Positions 16,788 through 26,453 are shown, counted from the stretch's first letter. The stretch: DNA of 46,467 nt from Lentisphaerota bacterium (GCA_024225035.1 JAAEMX010000080.1:1-46467); one strand, 5' to 3'. Made by a program: numbers and translations. The notes: generated from the letters alone by a model not told the origin.

Positions 16788-18647
16788 ATGTCCATCAGGT
16801 TCAGGTGTAACAATTGCAACCAGAAGTATGAATTGGATGACGATCTGGCTGGCAAAAAAGTATTATGCATGAATTGCATGAACAGCATCGTGGTACCTGG
16901 TAAATCAACAATATCCCCACACAAAAATTCAAATCGCTCCCAAAAAAGAAATTCTCAAGATAGCAAAATCCGATTCTGGTGTAAAAAATGTGGCCAAAAA
17001 TATCGACTGGGAAGAGAGTTTGCCGGAAAAAATGCCAACTGTAACAAATGCGGATCTACATTACCGGTTCCATATGAATCAGAAGACGGGCCATTACAAA
17101 AATTCTCTCAACAATCGCCTCCCAGAAGAAGTAAAAGTTCCGACAAAATCAAATTCTCGTGTAAAGTATGTAGTCAAAAATACCGTTTAGGAAAAGAATT
17201 TGCCGGCAAAAATGCTAACTGCAATAAATGCGGATCTACATTACCGGTTCCATATGAATCAGAAGTAGATCCTGCCATCAAAGCTCGGGCTCAAAGTGGT
17301 ATTTATAATAGATACGAACCTTCTGATCATGAAGAGAAAATTTAATTATGGTGTAAAAAATGCCGCCAAAAATATCGTTTGGGCAGAGAATTCATAGGTC
17401 AAAGGGCTGTTTGCTCAAAATGCCAGGAAGAATTCACCATCCCTGCAGTCTCTGAAGATGGACCTCCGGCAAGAGCACGAAAAAAAGCAAAAGCAACAGC
17501 AATTAAAGGCATTGATCAAGCCCTTAGAATGGCGCATGGTGAAAAAGAAGATATCATTTGCTGGTGCAAAGAATGTGGCCAGAAATACCGTTTATGGAAA
17601 ACATTTGCCGGCAAAAAAGCGGAGTGCACTCGATGTGGACACATGATGCAGGTCCCATTGAAATCTGAAACCAGCGCTGCGCAGAAACCCAAGGGCCCTA
17701 AAGTCAAGCCATTAAAAATCAATAAACCCGGAACAGGAAAGCAAAAAGCTTTTTCGGCATCGCCACCGAAACCTAAAAGTGTCCATCATGCTGAAGAAAC
17801 AGAAAAAAAACAAGCTGCCACTCCTACAGAAAAGCCTGAAAAGTCCAAAGCTCCACATCCTCTTGAAATTATAAAGAAACGCGAGGAAGAAAAAAAACAA
17901 AGAAATACTGCTACTCTTGAATAGAAAGAGACTTTCAAAAAAGAAATCAAAACTATAGAAAAAGAACAACACAAACAAGAGAAAAAACAACAATACCCTG
18001 AGCAGCAAAAGGCTCTTGACAAGTTATCCCATGATAATGAAAAAGCCAAGCGATTAAAAAAACAGTCCATTGAACGGGCCAAACAGGAAAAGATTGCTGC
18101 AGCAAGAAGAGCGGCTATGCCAAAACAGGCAAAGCCTTCGATATTTGAACTATTTCTAAAGGAACGAGCCGAGCGTTCACTTGTTTTTGCTACATTGTTA
18201 CTTCTTTTTGAAGCCTTAAAGAATTTATTACCTGACACAAGAAGGAAAACTTCAAAGAAATATGTCCTTTTTGCAAGTATCACATTGGTTTCTCTATTAG
18301 TTTTCAGCACACTAAGAAGAACCAGCGAAGTAGAGAAAAAACACAAGCCTGAAAAATGCCGTTACCATACTATGTGCAAAAAATGCAAACAACGTGGAAT
18401 CAGGCGTCTTGCTAAACTGGAGGGAGCAACCCGTACTAACTGTAACGGCAGCCTCGGGATGACTTTTTACTGTGAAAAATGTAAGAAATGCTTTCCATAT
18501 ATGGTTCCTATTGCTCAAGCAAAGTCAGCATCTCGTAAAGACATGTTTGTCAATACTCAACCTCCACAGTGTCCGGTTTGTGGCTCTTTAAAAGTCAGAT
18601 ACATTACAGTTAAAGAAGCCCTCAAAGCCAGAAAACGACGCAGATAA
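16788..18647 (+). pseudogene. Membrane protein with tandem zinc-ribbon repeats, two in-frame stops
   Basis: One frame of 620 codons is broken only by TAA at 17343-17345 and TAG at 17922-17924. It encodes five zinc-ribbon-like modules of the form CxxCxQKYxL..FAGKxxxCxxC...VP at residues ~6-40, 64-98, 124-158, 188-222 and 260-294. The fourth starts directly after the first stop (LWCKKCRQKYRLG). A Lys/Glu-rich coiled-coil region follows (~320-440), then a hydrophobic segment (KYVLFASITLVSLLVFS). A C-terminal domain has further CxxC pairs (CKKCKQ, CEKCKKC, CPVCGS). The repeated modules resemble MJ0042/zinc-ribbon sensors. Residues read sensibly through both stops, so the gene was intact recently, or the stops are suppressed or sequencing errors. 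Function unknown. Confidence 0.7.
16966..17265 (+). repeat. 180-base internal duplication inside the zinc-ribbon gene
   Basis: The second and third zinc-ribbon modules lie exactly 180 bases (60 codons) apart. A 40-base stretch at 17046-17085 recurs unchanged at 17226-17265, and the flanking module sequence is very similar. Identity at the DNA level points to recent unit duplication by recombination or slippage. Confidence 0.8.
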
Positions 18648-18840
18648 CACCACTCCTTCCCCTTTATAAGTAATACAAAAATTATATATATTATCATCTT
18701 ATAATTGAAACACATAATATACATCCTATATTAAATTGTTGGCAATTTATTTTCCAATAGAGGCAAAAGGAAGTCGTATATATTTTAACAAAATCCCCCT
18801 TCAATAAAATTCTGACTAATTCATAAGGAAGTTTTTCTTA

Positions 18841-19020
18841 ATGACAATTTTACCTCAAATAATTCAAGGTTTCAGAACTCTACTGACAGACGAATAGAAA
18901 AAAATGCTGCTTTCTTATAGAAATAAAAACGGTTATCTAGGGAGTTATCTTAAAGCCATTATAAGAGCCTCTCAAAGTGATAAACTTGGTAGATATGGTT
19001 TAGTGATGGACATTCAAAAG
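18841..19020 (+). pseudogene. Possible small ORF remnant cut by the IS256-type element
   Basis: From ATG 18841 a frame reads MTILPQIIQGFRTLLTDE, meets TAG at 18895-18897, and continues with plausible sequence (MLLSYRNKNGYLGSYLKAII) up to the IS boundary at 19020. AAGGAAG lies ~11 bases before the ATG. I do not recognise a family, and the frame does not obviously resume beyond the element. It may be chance. The stretch 18648-18840 holds only AT-rich DNA. Confidence 0.3.
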
Positions 19021-20360
19021 GGCGAGTCAGTAATTTTGTATAAATAACTTTTTCTTTATTTGTTTAATATAGAACAATTCCTTTCAAAGCGCTAGCTTTG
19101 CTCTTAAAAAAATGCGCAGTTAAATCTCCGGAGTAGATGCGCCGGCTGATCCGTCAGTCGGGTAAGGCGAAACCGTCCCGGGAGTGAACCTCTATCATAA
19201 CGGAAAGCGTTCGTCAAAATGAATAGCAAACTGATTCAATGCAGCCTTCCAGTTGCGTATCGGCATGGTCCAGCGCTTTGAGATGTTGCGTAACGCCAAG
19301 TACAACAATTTGAACACAGACTCATCGTTGGCAACGCCCCCTCGATTCTTTAAAACTTTTCTCAAGGAATGATTTACAGACTCAATGGCATTCGTGGTGT
19401 AAATCGTCTTACGAATGTCATTGGTGTACTTGAAAAACGGAATGACATTTTCCCATTTGCCAAGCCACTGTTTGCTGATGGTCGGATATTTGGCATCCTA
19501 TTTTTCGCAAAATTCTTCAAGCATCGTTTCAGCCTCTTCAACATTCAGGGAACCGTAGGCTTGAGGTCACCACTCACTGCCTTCTTGTCTTTGTGAGGGA
19601 CATATTTGAGCGAATTCCGCACCATATGGACTATGCAGAGCTGAACTTCAGTCTGAGGAAATACGCTGTTTATAGCCTCTGGGAAGCCTTTGAACCCGTC
19701 GTCAACGCAGGCGATAAAAATATCTTCAATGCCCCGATTTTTAAGCTCAGTAACGACGTGCATCCAAAATTTAGCGCCTTCATTATTGGCAATCCACATC
19801 CCCAGCAAGTCTTTTTGTTCCTCCATAGTCACCCCCAGGGACAGGAAAGCGCTTTGGGGGGCGAATCTGCTTTTCTTCACGGCACTTAAACACGATGCTA
19901 TCAAGAAATAATATCGGATAAAGCGGGTCAAACTGGCGACTTTGCCAGCTCCGAACATCATCAATAATAGCGGTTGTGACCTCAGAAATCAGAGTGGGAG
20001 AATCCTCAACGTTATAGATTTCTTTGAGGTGGTGTTTTGAACGTCTCTGGTTGTCATTCCAAAGGCGTATAGCGAAATGATTTTTTTATCAAAACCGTCA
20101 AAACGACGTTGATTTTTAGGAATAATTTGCGGTTCAAACTTTCATTCACGGTCACGAGGAACGGTTATTTCGGCTTCCATCGCACGCTCAATAAGCCGTT
20201 TTTTGAGCTCCTGCATGATACCGGTTTTACCGAGTAAGTCCTCTGGATTTTTGTAACCATTCAATAATTTGTGTTTGAAATGTCCATAGTTTTTTTTCCT
20301 TTCGAGTTAAGGTGTTAATTTACTACATCTGGCCATTTACACAAAATTACTGACTCGCCC
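19020..20360 (-). mobile_element. IS256-family element, degenerate, with intact terminal repeats
   Basis: The ends are inverted repeats: GGGCGAGTCAGTAATTTTGT at 19020-19039 and its exact complement at 20341-20360, with similarity continuing a few bases further inward. Between them lies a broken IS256/Mutator-type transposase on the minus strand. The total of ~1341 bases is normal for the family. The flanks ATTCAAAA and TAATTTTA are not a target-site duplication, so the flanks have diverged or recombined. Confidence 0.88.
19195..20287 (-). pseudogene. IS256-family transposase, multiply disrupted
   Basis: Minus-strand fragments in different frames line up as one IS256 transposase. The N-terminus has NPEDLLGKTGIMQELKKRL and ITVPRDRE, then a stop, then KFEPQIIPKNQRR. 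The core has LSLGVTMEEQKDLLGMWI, ENRGIEDIFIACVDDG-like and FPQTEVQLCIVHMVRNSLKYV, and the C-terminus has YTTNAIESVNHSLRKVLKNR and RFPL before a stop at 19195-19197. At least two frameshifts and several stops separate these pieces, including an extra residue in the CVD(D)GFKGF catalytic Asp region. It cannot be active. Confidence 0.88.
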
Positions 20361-20727
20361 TAATTTTAATTAGCTTCTATATTTTATTTTTAAGTAGTAT
20401 CTTATGTTTCTTTACTTCTGCAGTTGACCATTTTTACTTTTTATTTTTCTATGTATCGGAAATTTTAAAAGATATACTTAATATTATTTGTTGTCATCTC
20501 CGGAATAATCCTTTCCCTTAAAACATTAGAGGTATTAAACTGCTTATCTTCTTAGAGTCAGGTAAGCTATTTTCCCAAATTGAAATAATTGATTATATAT
20601 GTTTGAAATTTAGAAGAGACAAATATGAACAGTTTGTTTATAACCGACCTAACGAGCAATTGCCTTCCCCCGCATTTAGTGCTAATATAAAGATATACTT
20701 ATTTAAGGGAATTAAAGGTACAATACC
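20361..20727. other. AT-rich spacer without genes
   Basis: I see no gene or RNA here. It probably contains the promoter of the adenylate cyclase gene. Confidence 0.4.
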
Positions 20728-21666
20728 ATGATTCATATTTTGTATATCATTGCAATATTAATACTCGTAGTATGCTATATTCTAACTACGATGTATTTCA
20801 TGACTCGTGGCAAAAAACAAACGGACACTTTAATTCACGACCTCGAAAAAGACAAGCAGGATTTTCTAAGCAAAACCCTTGCTCCAATGCGGGAAAGTGA
20901 GGAAGAAAAATTAAAAATTGCTGAAGCCAACCTCAAGCTGCTTGAACATCAGGAAAAGCTGCAGGAACAAAAGCTGGAAATGGCTGAGGCAAACCTCAAA
21001 CTGCTTGAACTCAAAGAGCAAGTAGAAAATGAAAAAGAGCGTTCCGAGAAACTGCTGTTAAATATCCTTCCAGCAAGAGTTGCTCAACAGCTTAAGGAGA
21101 CAGGCAGAAGCGTTCCTGAGTCTTTTGACAATGTAACAGTTTTCTTCTCAGATATAGTAGACTTTACCAGACTTACCAGCTCCATTGACCCTACTGAAGT
21201 TATTGATGAACTCAGTGACATCTTTACTGAATTTGATAAAATATTCTCTCGTAATAACTGTGAGCGCATCAAGACGATCGGCGACGCTTACCTCAGCGTT
21301 TCCGGCATGCCTACGCCTGATACAAACCATTTTTCAAATATTCTTAATGCGTCTCTTGAGGCTATAGAGTTTCTGAACAAACGTAACTCACAATCTGCAA
21401 TGAAATGGCATATGAGAATGGGAGTCCATTCCGGCAGAGTTGTCGGCGGTATTGTAGGAGTTGAAAAGTATATCTATGATGTTTTTGGAGACACAATCAA
21501 CACGGCCGCGCGCATGGAAAGATACTCTGAACCCATGCACATAAATGTTTCAGAAGAAACCTATAAATTAGCCAAGGATCAATTTGATTTCACTGAACGC
21601 ATACCAGTCGAAGTCAAAGGTAAAGGCACAATCAATATGTATTTCCTTAATGGCAAAATAAAATGA
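20728..21666 (+). CDS. Membrane-anchored class III adenylate cyclase
   Basis: This 312-residue protein has one N-terminal transmembrane helix (residues ~4-25), a coiled coil (~35-110) and a class III cyclase domain (~130-310). Metal ligands are D142 in FFSDIVDFT and D186 in IKTIGDAYL. Lys182, and the Asp of YDVFGDT, fit ATP rather than GTP specificity, so cAMP is the likely product; NTAARME holds the transition-state Asn and Arg. The coiled coil contains AEANLKLLE twice, 21 residues apart, giving a three-heptad repeat that would dimerise the enzyme and pass on a signal. No sensor domain is present. The start has only a weak ribosome site. Confidence 0.9.
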   Translation: MIHILYIIAILILVVCYILTTMYFMTRGKKQTDTLIHDLEKDKQDFLSKTLAPMRESEEEKLKIAEANLKLLEHQEKLQEQKLEMAEANLKLLELKEQVENEKERSEKLLLNILPARVAQQLKETGRSVPESFDNVTVFFSDIVDFTRLTSSIDPTEVIDELSDIFTEFDKIFSRNNCERIKTIGDAYLSVSGMPTPDTNHFSNILNASLEAIEFLNKRNSQSAMKWHMRMGVHSGRVVGGIVGVEKYIYDVFGDTINTAARMERYSEPMHINVSEETYKLAKDQFDFTERIPVEVKGKGTINMYFLNGKIK

Positions 21667-21669
21667 GTT

Positions 21670-21966
21670 TTATTTTAAGTCCATCTTCTTATTAATTCCG
21701 TTTTTGAAATTTGAAACTTTACTTTTCTGTTTACTGTTGAAACTACTCACTTTTGACTTTTTTGAATTGCCAGTAAATACGATTGGTTTAGATTTAAACT
21801 TAATCTTTACTGGCTTTTCACTTTTGCTTTTTGAAGGGAGCTTCTTTTTACCAAAAGAGATCTTTTCCCCAAATCCCTTTTTACCAAAACTCAATTTCTT
21901 TTTGGCTGCAAACACGTTTGTGCTGAAGACAGTTGACACAGCAATACAAATTAATAATAGCCGCAT
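21670..21966 (-). CDS. Small secreted lysine-rich protein
   Basis: The predicted 98-residue product has a signal peptide (MRLLLICIAVSTVFSTNVFA, cleaved ~residue 20). The mature part is about one third Lys, with repeated SFGKK / SFNSK units (KLSFGKKGFGEKISFGKKK). I take the ATG at 21966 because GGGGGTG lies just upstream and the signal peptide begins there; the frame is open a further 32 codons upstream. No known family. A basic repeat protein could bind polyanions such as surface polysaccharide. It is convergent with the cyclase gene, only 3 bases away. Confidence 0.65.
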   Translation of the reverse strand: MRLLLICIAVSTVFSTNVFAAKKKLSFGKKGFGEKISFGKKKLPSKSKSEKPVKIKFKSKPIVFTGNSKKSKVSSFNSKQKSKVSNFKNGINKKMDLK

Positions 21967-22198
21967 ATTGGCACCCCCTGAACTGTTTACCAACCTTGAA
22001 AAGTCGAACTGAATATTAGACATGCCTAAACTGATTATAATTCTCGTTTTGATTTTTTGCACTCCATGTTATATTAAATTTTGTCGAAAATTAAAAAAAT
22101 ATTTAAAATATTTTTGACAGAAGATAATATTTTACTCATGCCAAACAGTAAAATAAAAACGATTTATCTTCAAAAACCTGAACTAAAAGGAAACATTC

Positions 22199-22765
22199 AT
22201 GTCGAAACTCAGCTTAGGAATCCCCAAAGGAAGCCTTGAAAAAACCACTTGCGAAATGTTTGCAAAAGCCGGCTACAATATCTCTATCAGTTCACGTTCA
22301 TACTTTCCTTCAATTGATGACAATGAGATTGAGTGCATGTTAATTCGTGCTCAGGAAATGTCACGTTATGTAGAAAAAGGAATACTTGACTGTGGTTTAA
22401 CCGGATTCGACTGGATACAGGAAAATGGTTCGGAAGTAGAAGAGGTAGCGGAACTTGTTTACGGCAAAGTAGGACGCCGTCCGTTACGCTGGGTACTCGC
22501 AGTTCCTGAAGATTCCAATATCAAATCGCCAAAGGATCTTGAAGGGAAATTAATTGCAACAGAAGCTGTAGGCATGACAAAGTGCTACCTGAAAAAACAT
22601 GCTGTAAACGCAACAGTTGAGTTCAGTTGGGGCGCCACTGAAGTAAAACCTCCCAAGCTTGCAGATGCCATCGTTGAAATAACTGAAACTGGCTCATCGC
22701 TCAGAGCTAATAAACTGACTATAATTGATACACAACTAGATTTATTGCCAATAAAGAAGCGATGA
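22199..22765 (+). CDS. hisG: ATP phosphoribosyltransferase, catalytic part
   Basis: This 188-residue ORF encodes the two-lobed catalytic core of HisG, first enzyme of histidine synthesis. It has [12 protein letters not shown], the [10 protein letters not shown] block, [15 protein letters not shown] and the PRPP-loop strand [30 protein letters not shown] precedes the ATG. The core ends in LDLLPIKKR, where long-form HisG should read an ...TRFIANKE linker into the regulatory domain. Another frame at that place reads [14 protein letters not shown], so a small deletion (about 13 bases by comparison with typical long HisG) seems to have shifted the frame. The regulatory domain follows as a separate ORF overlapping by ATGA. 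No HisZ or other his genes are present. Confidence 0.88.
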   Translation: MSKLSLGIPKGSLEKTTCEMFAKAGYNISISSRSYFPSIDDNEIECMLIRAQEMSRYVEKGILDCGLTGFDWIQENGSEVEEVAELVYGKVGRRPLRWVLAVPEDSNIKSPKDLEGKLIATEAVGMTKCYLKKHAVNATVEFSWGATEVKPPKLADAIVEITETGSSLRANKLTIIDTQLDLLPIKKR

Positions 22766-23058
22766 CAGATGAGTTTAAGCGCGCGAAAATTGAAAAAATA
22801 GCTATGCTGCTCAAAGCAGTCCTTGCAGCTGAAGGCAAAGTTGGTTTAATGCTGAATATCCAGAAGAAAAACCTGGATCAAGCTCTGGAAAAACTTCCTG
22901 CTCTAGAACGCCCAACAGTTTCTGAGTTGGCAGAAGACGGCTGGGTTGCGTTAAACACTATTGTTGATGAATATATAGTTCGCGATCTGATACCAGAACT
23001 CATAAATTGCGGAGCTACTGGAATTGTTGAGTTTCCATTGAATAAGATAGTGATGTAA
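22762..23058 (+). CDS. hisG: HisG regulatory (ACT-like) C-terminal domain as separate ORF
   Basis: This 98-residue ORF starts at the ATGA overlapping the stop of the catalytic ORF. Its sequence is the C-terminal domain of long-form His[20 protein letters not shown], then [20 protein letters not shown], and [21 protein letters not shown]. This domain binds histidine for feedback inhibition and helps form the hexamer. AAGAAG lies just upstream, and the 4-base overlap would allow coupled translation. Either hisG is a frameshifted pseudogene, or the enzyme now works as two chains. The conservation of both parts and the neat overlap leave the second option open. Confidence 0.85.
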   Translation: MTDEFKRAKIEKIAMLLKAVLAAEGKVGLMLNIQKKNLDQALEKLPALERPTVSELAEDGWVALNTIVDEYIVRDLIPELINCGATGIVEFPLNKIVM

Positions 23059-23072
23059 GATACAGTTTTATC

Positions 23073-23095
23073 AGGAGGCTTCGGCCTCCTTTTTA
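23073..23095 (+). terminator. Intrinsic terminator of hisG
   Basis: AGGAGGC (23073-23079) and GCCTCCT (23084-23090) pair around the stable TTCG tetraloop and are followed by TTTTT. It overlaps the stop codon of the convergent murC gene. Confidence 0.92.
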
Positions 23096-24388
23096 TTTAC
23101 TGTAAACCGAACTCAGCAAGTGTGGAATAACTTCATTAACATCCCCTGCCCCAAGTACTGCAATAACCGATGAATCAGGCAAGTCTTCCAGAATAGCTTC
23201 AGGCATCTCACACCAGTCACCATTCAAGTTAAATGCATTATTACCAACCTTAGCAGCCAAGTCGGAAGAGTCAATTTCTCCTACCTCTGTCCATGCGGCA
23301 AAAACAGGAACAGTAAAAACAGTATCTGCCTCACGCAGCTCCTCTGCAAACTCATCAATATACTTGGAAAGTCTGGCAAAACGATGCGGTTGAAAGACGA
23401 CCCTTAAATGATGGTTTGGATAATTTAACCTCAACAACTCAATTGCATATTTCACTTCTGTCGGATGATGTGCGTAGTCTTCTACAACCGACAAGTCATC
23501 ACCTGAATAATGAACACTCATCCGCCGATCTACTCCAGGAAAACCTTCTAGCAGGTGTGCTGCTTTCGCAAACGGAACCCCAACCTCTTCAGCAATAGCA
23601 CACACTATTGCAGCATCAATACGCATAAAACCTTGTAAAGAAGAGGGAATTAATTCAGATAAGACAAGGGCATTATTAATAATTCTGACATTATCATGTA
23701 CTGAAAACAACGATCCTGAAATTTGATCATCCCAATAAATCAGCTTTGAACTTTGATTGGCAAAATCACCAAAATTTTTAAAAAGCTGCTTGTCTCCTCC
23801 AACGCTCCAACTGTGGTCATCTTCAACATTTGTAACCACCCCCAGCCATGGAGAAAATAGAGAATGAGTCCCATCACTTTCATCTGCCTCTGTGACAAAA
23901 ATATCTCCATCGCCAGCAGCGTAATTTTTAAAATCATTCACCTCACCACCAACCATATAACCGCAATCAAGACCTGATTTTTTGAGCGTCCAGGCCAGCA
24001 TCGCAGTAACAGTGGTTTTCCCGTGAGAACCACTAACTGCTACCTGACGCTTATAAAGCGAACTCAGGCGTGCTAGAAAGTCTCCACGCCTTAAACATTG
24101 CAATCCTCTTGTTTTGGCTTCCAGCAGTTCAGGATTATCTTTATCAGCAGCGGAGGTATAAACAACAAGCCCTACATCATTTGCAAGGTTAGCAGCGGAG
24201 TGTCCACAAAAAACATCCGCACCAGCGTCAGCCAGAACGGATGTTTTATCATTTAACTTAATATCGGAACCTGAAACAGCGTTTCCCCGTTGCAGCATTA
24301 TGCCGGCAAGCGGAGCAGTTCCTGCCCCACCTATACCAACAAAATGTATTTTATTGGGAAATAATTCCTGTTTATTCTCCAGATTCAT
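23093..24388 (-). CDS. murC: UDP-N-acetylmuramate--L-alanine ligase
   Basis: MurC adds L-Ala to UDP-MurNAc in cytoplasmic peptidoglycan synthesis. The 431-residue protein has the N-terminal Rossmann motif HFVGIGGAGTAPLAG, the ATP loop VSGSHGKTTVT, TEADESDGTH and TNVEDDHSW of the Mur ligase centre, VEDYAHHPTEV, and FQPHRFARLSKYI with the MurC-type end. I use the ATG at 24388, since the frame upstream lies wholly inside the exporter gene; the two genes overlap by 17 bases, suggesting coupled translation. It is the last gene of a three-gene minus-strand operon. Confidence 0.94.
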   Translation of the reverse strand: MNLENKQELFPNKIHFVGIGGAGTAPLAGIMLQRGNAVSGSDIKLNDKTSVLADAGADVFCGHSAANLANDVGLVVYTSAADKDNPELLEAKTRGLQCLRRGDFLARLSSLYKRQVAVSGSHGKTTVTAMLAWTLKKSGLDCGYMVGGEVNDFKNYAAGDGDIFVTEADESDGTHSLFSPWLGVVTNVEDDHSWSVGGDKQLFKNFGDFANQSSKLIYWDDQISGSLFSVHDNVRIINNALVLSELIPSSLQGFMRIDAAIVCAIAEEVGVPFAKAAHLLEGFPGVDRRMSVHYSGDDLSVVEDYAHHPTEVKYAIELLRLNYPNHHLRVVFQPHRFARLSKYIDEFAEELREADTVFTVPVFAAWTEVGEIDSSDLAAKVGNNAFNLNGDWCEMPEAILEDLPDSSVIAVLGAGDVNEVIPHLLSSVYSK

Positions 24389-26453
24389 CTGCTGTAGCGG
24401 TTTCCGACGTTTTAAACTGTGTTTCATAAAGGTTACGATAAATTCCGTTATGCTTAAGCAGCTCATCATGAGTACCGCGCTCAGCAATTACACCACTTTT
24501 CAGAACAATAATCAAATCAGCATGCTGAATTGTACTTAAACGGTGTGCAATAGCAAAAACAGTACGGTTTTCCATCGCGCGGTTCAAAGCTTCCTGTACG
24601 AGACGTTCGGTCACAGTATCAAGAGCACTGGTTGCTTCATCAAGAATCAAAACAGGTGGATTTTTCAAAATAGCACGGGCAATAGCAACGCGCTGCTTTT
24701 CTCCGCCTGACAGTTTAAATCCTTTTTCGCCAACTTCAGTATCATAGCCTTCACCGTGTCTTCCGTCAACAATAAATTCATGAGCATTGGCCTTCTTGGC
24801 TGCCTCAATAATTTGTTCACGAGTGGCATCTTCACAACCATAAGAAATATTGTGCGCAATTGTCTCATTAAACAAAATAGGAGTCTGAGTAACAATACCA
24901 ATGTGCTCACGCAAGGAATCAATTTTTAAATCTCTGACATCAGTATCATCAATTGTTACTGAACCGGAATTAACATCATAAAAGCGAGCAATCAGATTTG
25001 CTATCGTAGTCTTACCAGAACCAGTTTCACCAACAACGGCGACAACCTGACCTTTCTTAATTTTAAAATTAACATCTTTGAGGATGTCATTTTCGCCATA
25101 TGAAAAGCTCACATTGTCGAAGGATATCTCTTTTTTGAATTCACCCAGCTCAACTGCACCTGAGCGTTCTCGAATACCCGTATGAGTGTCAATCAGGTCA
25201 AAATAACGGTCTGCTGCCGCCATGCTACGCTGTAAATACGTAACAACTTTGGCTAAATCCTTGATTGGGCGATAAGCCAGAATTGCCGGAGCAAGCATCG
25301 CTATTAAAGCAGTAAAATTGTAGCCTTTGCTGTATGAGTAAACCAGAAATACAAGCGTGGCCGCAACACCAATAACTTCCATCATCGGGCTCATCAGCAA
25401 TTGCATCTTAAGCGCATGAACAACAGTTCTGAAGTATTTACGATTAACTTTATGAAAGCGTCTTGCCTCCAACTCTTCGGTATTACTGGCCTTTACAACC
25501 AGAATTCCAGTAAAGACCTCATGCATGCGAGAAATAACTTCAGCTATTTTAGCGAAAGAACCTTTGTAAATTTTACGGATCCTGCGTCCAAGAAACGCCA
25601 CCGGTAAAATAATGATTGGAGTTCCTACCAAAATAACCAGCAGTAGCGAGTAATTTTGGAGCTTCATACTGAAAATTACAATTGCCGCAACACATGAAAG
25701 AATTTCAATCGGACAACGAGTTGCGTCTGCCACAATGTTTGCAACAGATGTCTCAATTGCCGAAGTATCATTAGTACAACGACTGATAAGGTGACCAACG
25801 TCCATCTTACCATAGAATTTAAGCGATTGTCCAACAAGATTTCTAAATATTTCATCACGTAAATCAGCAATAACCTTTGCCCCGACCCAGCGAGTACAAT
25901 ATCTGTTGATATAAGTCATCAGATTTTTCACTGTCCAGCCAATAACAAACGCTATAACATAAATCAGGAAAAACTGCCACGCCATACGACCGGCAGAATC
26001 AATTACTGAGAATGAATAATTAAACGGCCAGGATACATTGACCTTGCTTTTGTTTTCAACTGTAATCGGCAAATGAAACTTTTTAGAATAATGCTCTAAT
26101 TTATCCAGTGATTGAATTAACTTAGGATCTTCATCAACCGGATTTAAGACCTTAGCAACAACTTTCTCTTTTTCCGCTTTGGTCATTTCTTTACTGCTGG
26201 TATTTTCCATAGCAGTTACGATTTCTGTGGCCTTCTCTGAAATTGCTGTCGGCTGACTGCCACCGCCAGTTGATTGATCAACAGCATTCATCAAGTCCGG
26301 CAACACCATCAAACTGGCAAACAGAGAACCGCCCACCATAAAACCGGCTAATACACCTATAGTAAGGCGAAACCAGTATGGTTTGGCATAACGAAGCAGT
26401 CTCAGATAACTCTGCCGCTTGAATTCTTTTTCATTTTCTTTTATACGACTCAT
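24372..26453 (-). CDS. MsbA-like ABC exporter (lipid/LPS flippase type)
   Basis: This 693-residue half-transporter has an ABC exporter membrane domain (~20-430) and an ATPase domain (~450-680). The ATPase has Walker A GETGSGKTT, the Q-loop TQTPILFNE, signature LSGGEKQR, Walker B VLILDEATSALD and the switch His in AIAHRLST. It is ~110 residues longer than E. coli MsbA. The excess is mainly a polar, Lys/Glu-rich segment (~residues 65-155) between the first two membrane helices, facing the periplasm. The neighbours DegT and MurC point to export of a lipid-linked envelope precursor, but the substrate is not shown. The start abuts the stop of the aminotransferase gene. Confidence 0.88.
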   Translation of the reverse strand: MSRIKENEKEFKRQSYLRLLRYAKPYWFRLTIGVLAGFMVGGSLFASLMVLPDLMNAVDQSTGGGSQPTAISEKATEIVTAMENTSSKEMTKAEKEKVVAKVLNPVDEDPKLIQSLDKLEHYSKKFHLPITVENKSKVNVSWPFNYSFSVIDSAGRMAWQFFLIYVIAFVIGWTVKNLMTYINRYCTRWVGAKVIADLRDEIFRNLVGQSLKFYGKMDVGHLISRCTNDTSAIETSVANIVADATRCPIEILSCVAAIVIFSMKLQNYSLLLVILVGTPIIILPVAFLGRRIRKIYKGSFAKIAEVISRMHEVFTGILVVKASNTEELEARRFHKVNRKYFRTVVHALKMQLLMSPMMEVIGVAATLVFLVYSYSKGYNFTALIAMLAPAILAYRPIKDLAKVVTYLQRSMAAADRYFDLIDTHTGIRERSGAVELGEFKKEISFDNVSFSYGENDILKDVNFKIKKGQVVAVVGETGSGKTTIANLIARFYDVNSGSVTIDDTDVRDLKIDSLREHIGIVTQTPILFNETIAHNISYGCEDATREQIIEAAKKANAHEFIVDGRHGEGYDTEVGEKGFKLSGGEKQRVAIARAILKNPPVLILDEATSALDTVTERLVQEALNRAMENRTVFAIAHRLSTIQHADLIIVLKSGVIAERGTHDELLKHNGIYRNLYETQFKTSETATADESGE

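Noticed and set aside
19369..19911. Plus-strand ORFs within the IS256-type element
   Set aside because: They are antisense to the clearly recognised transposase fragments.
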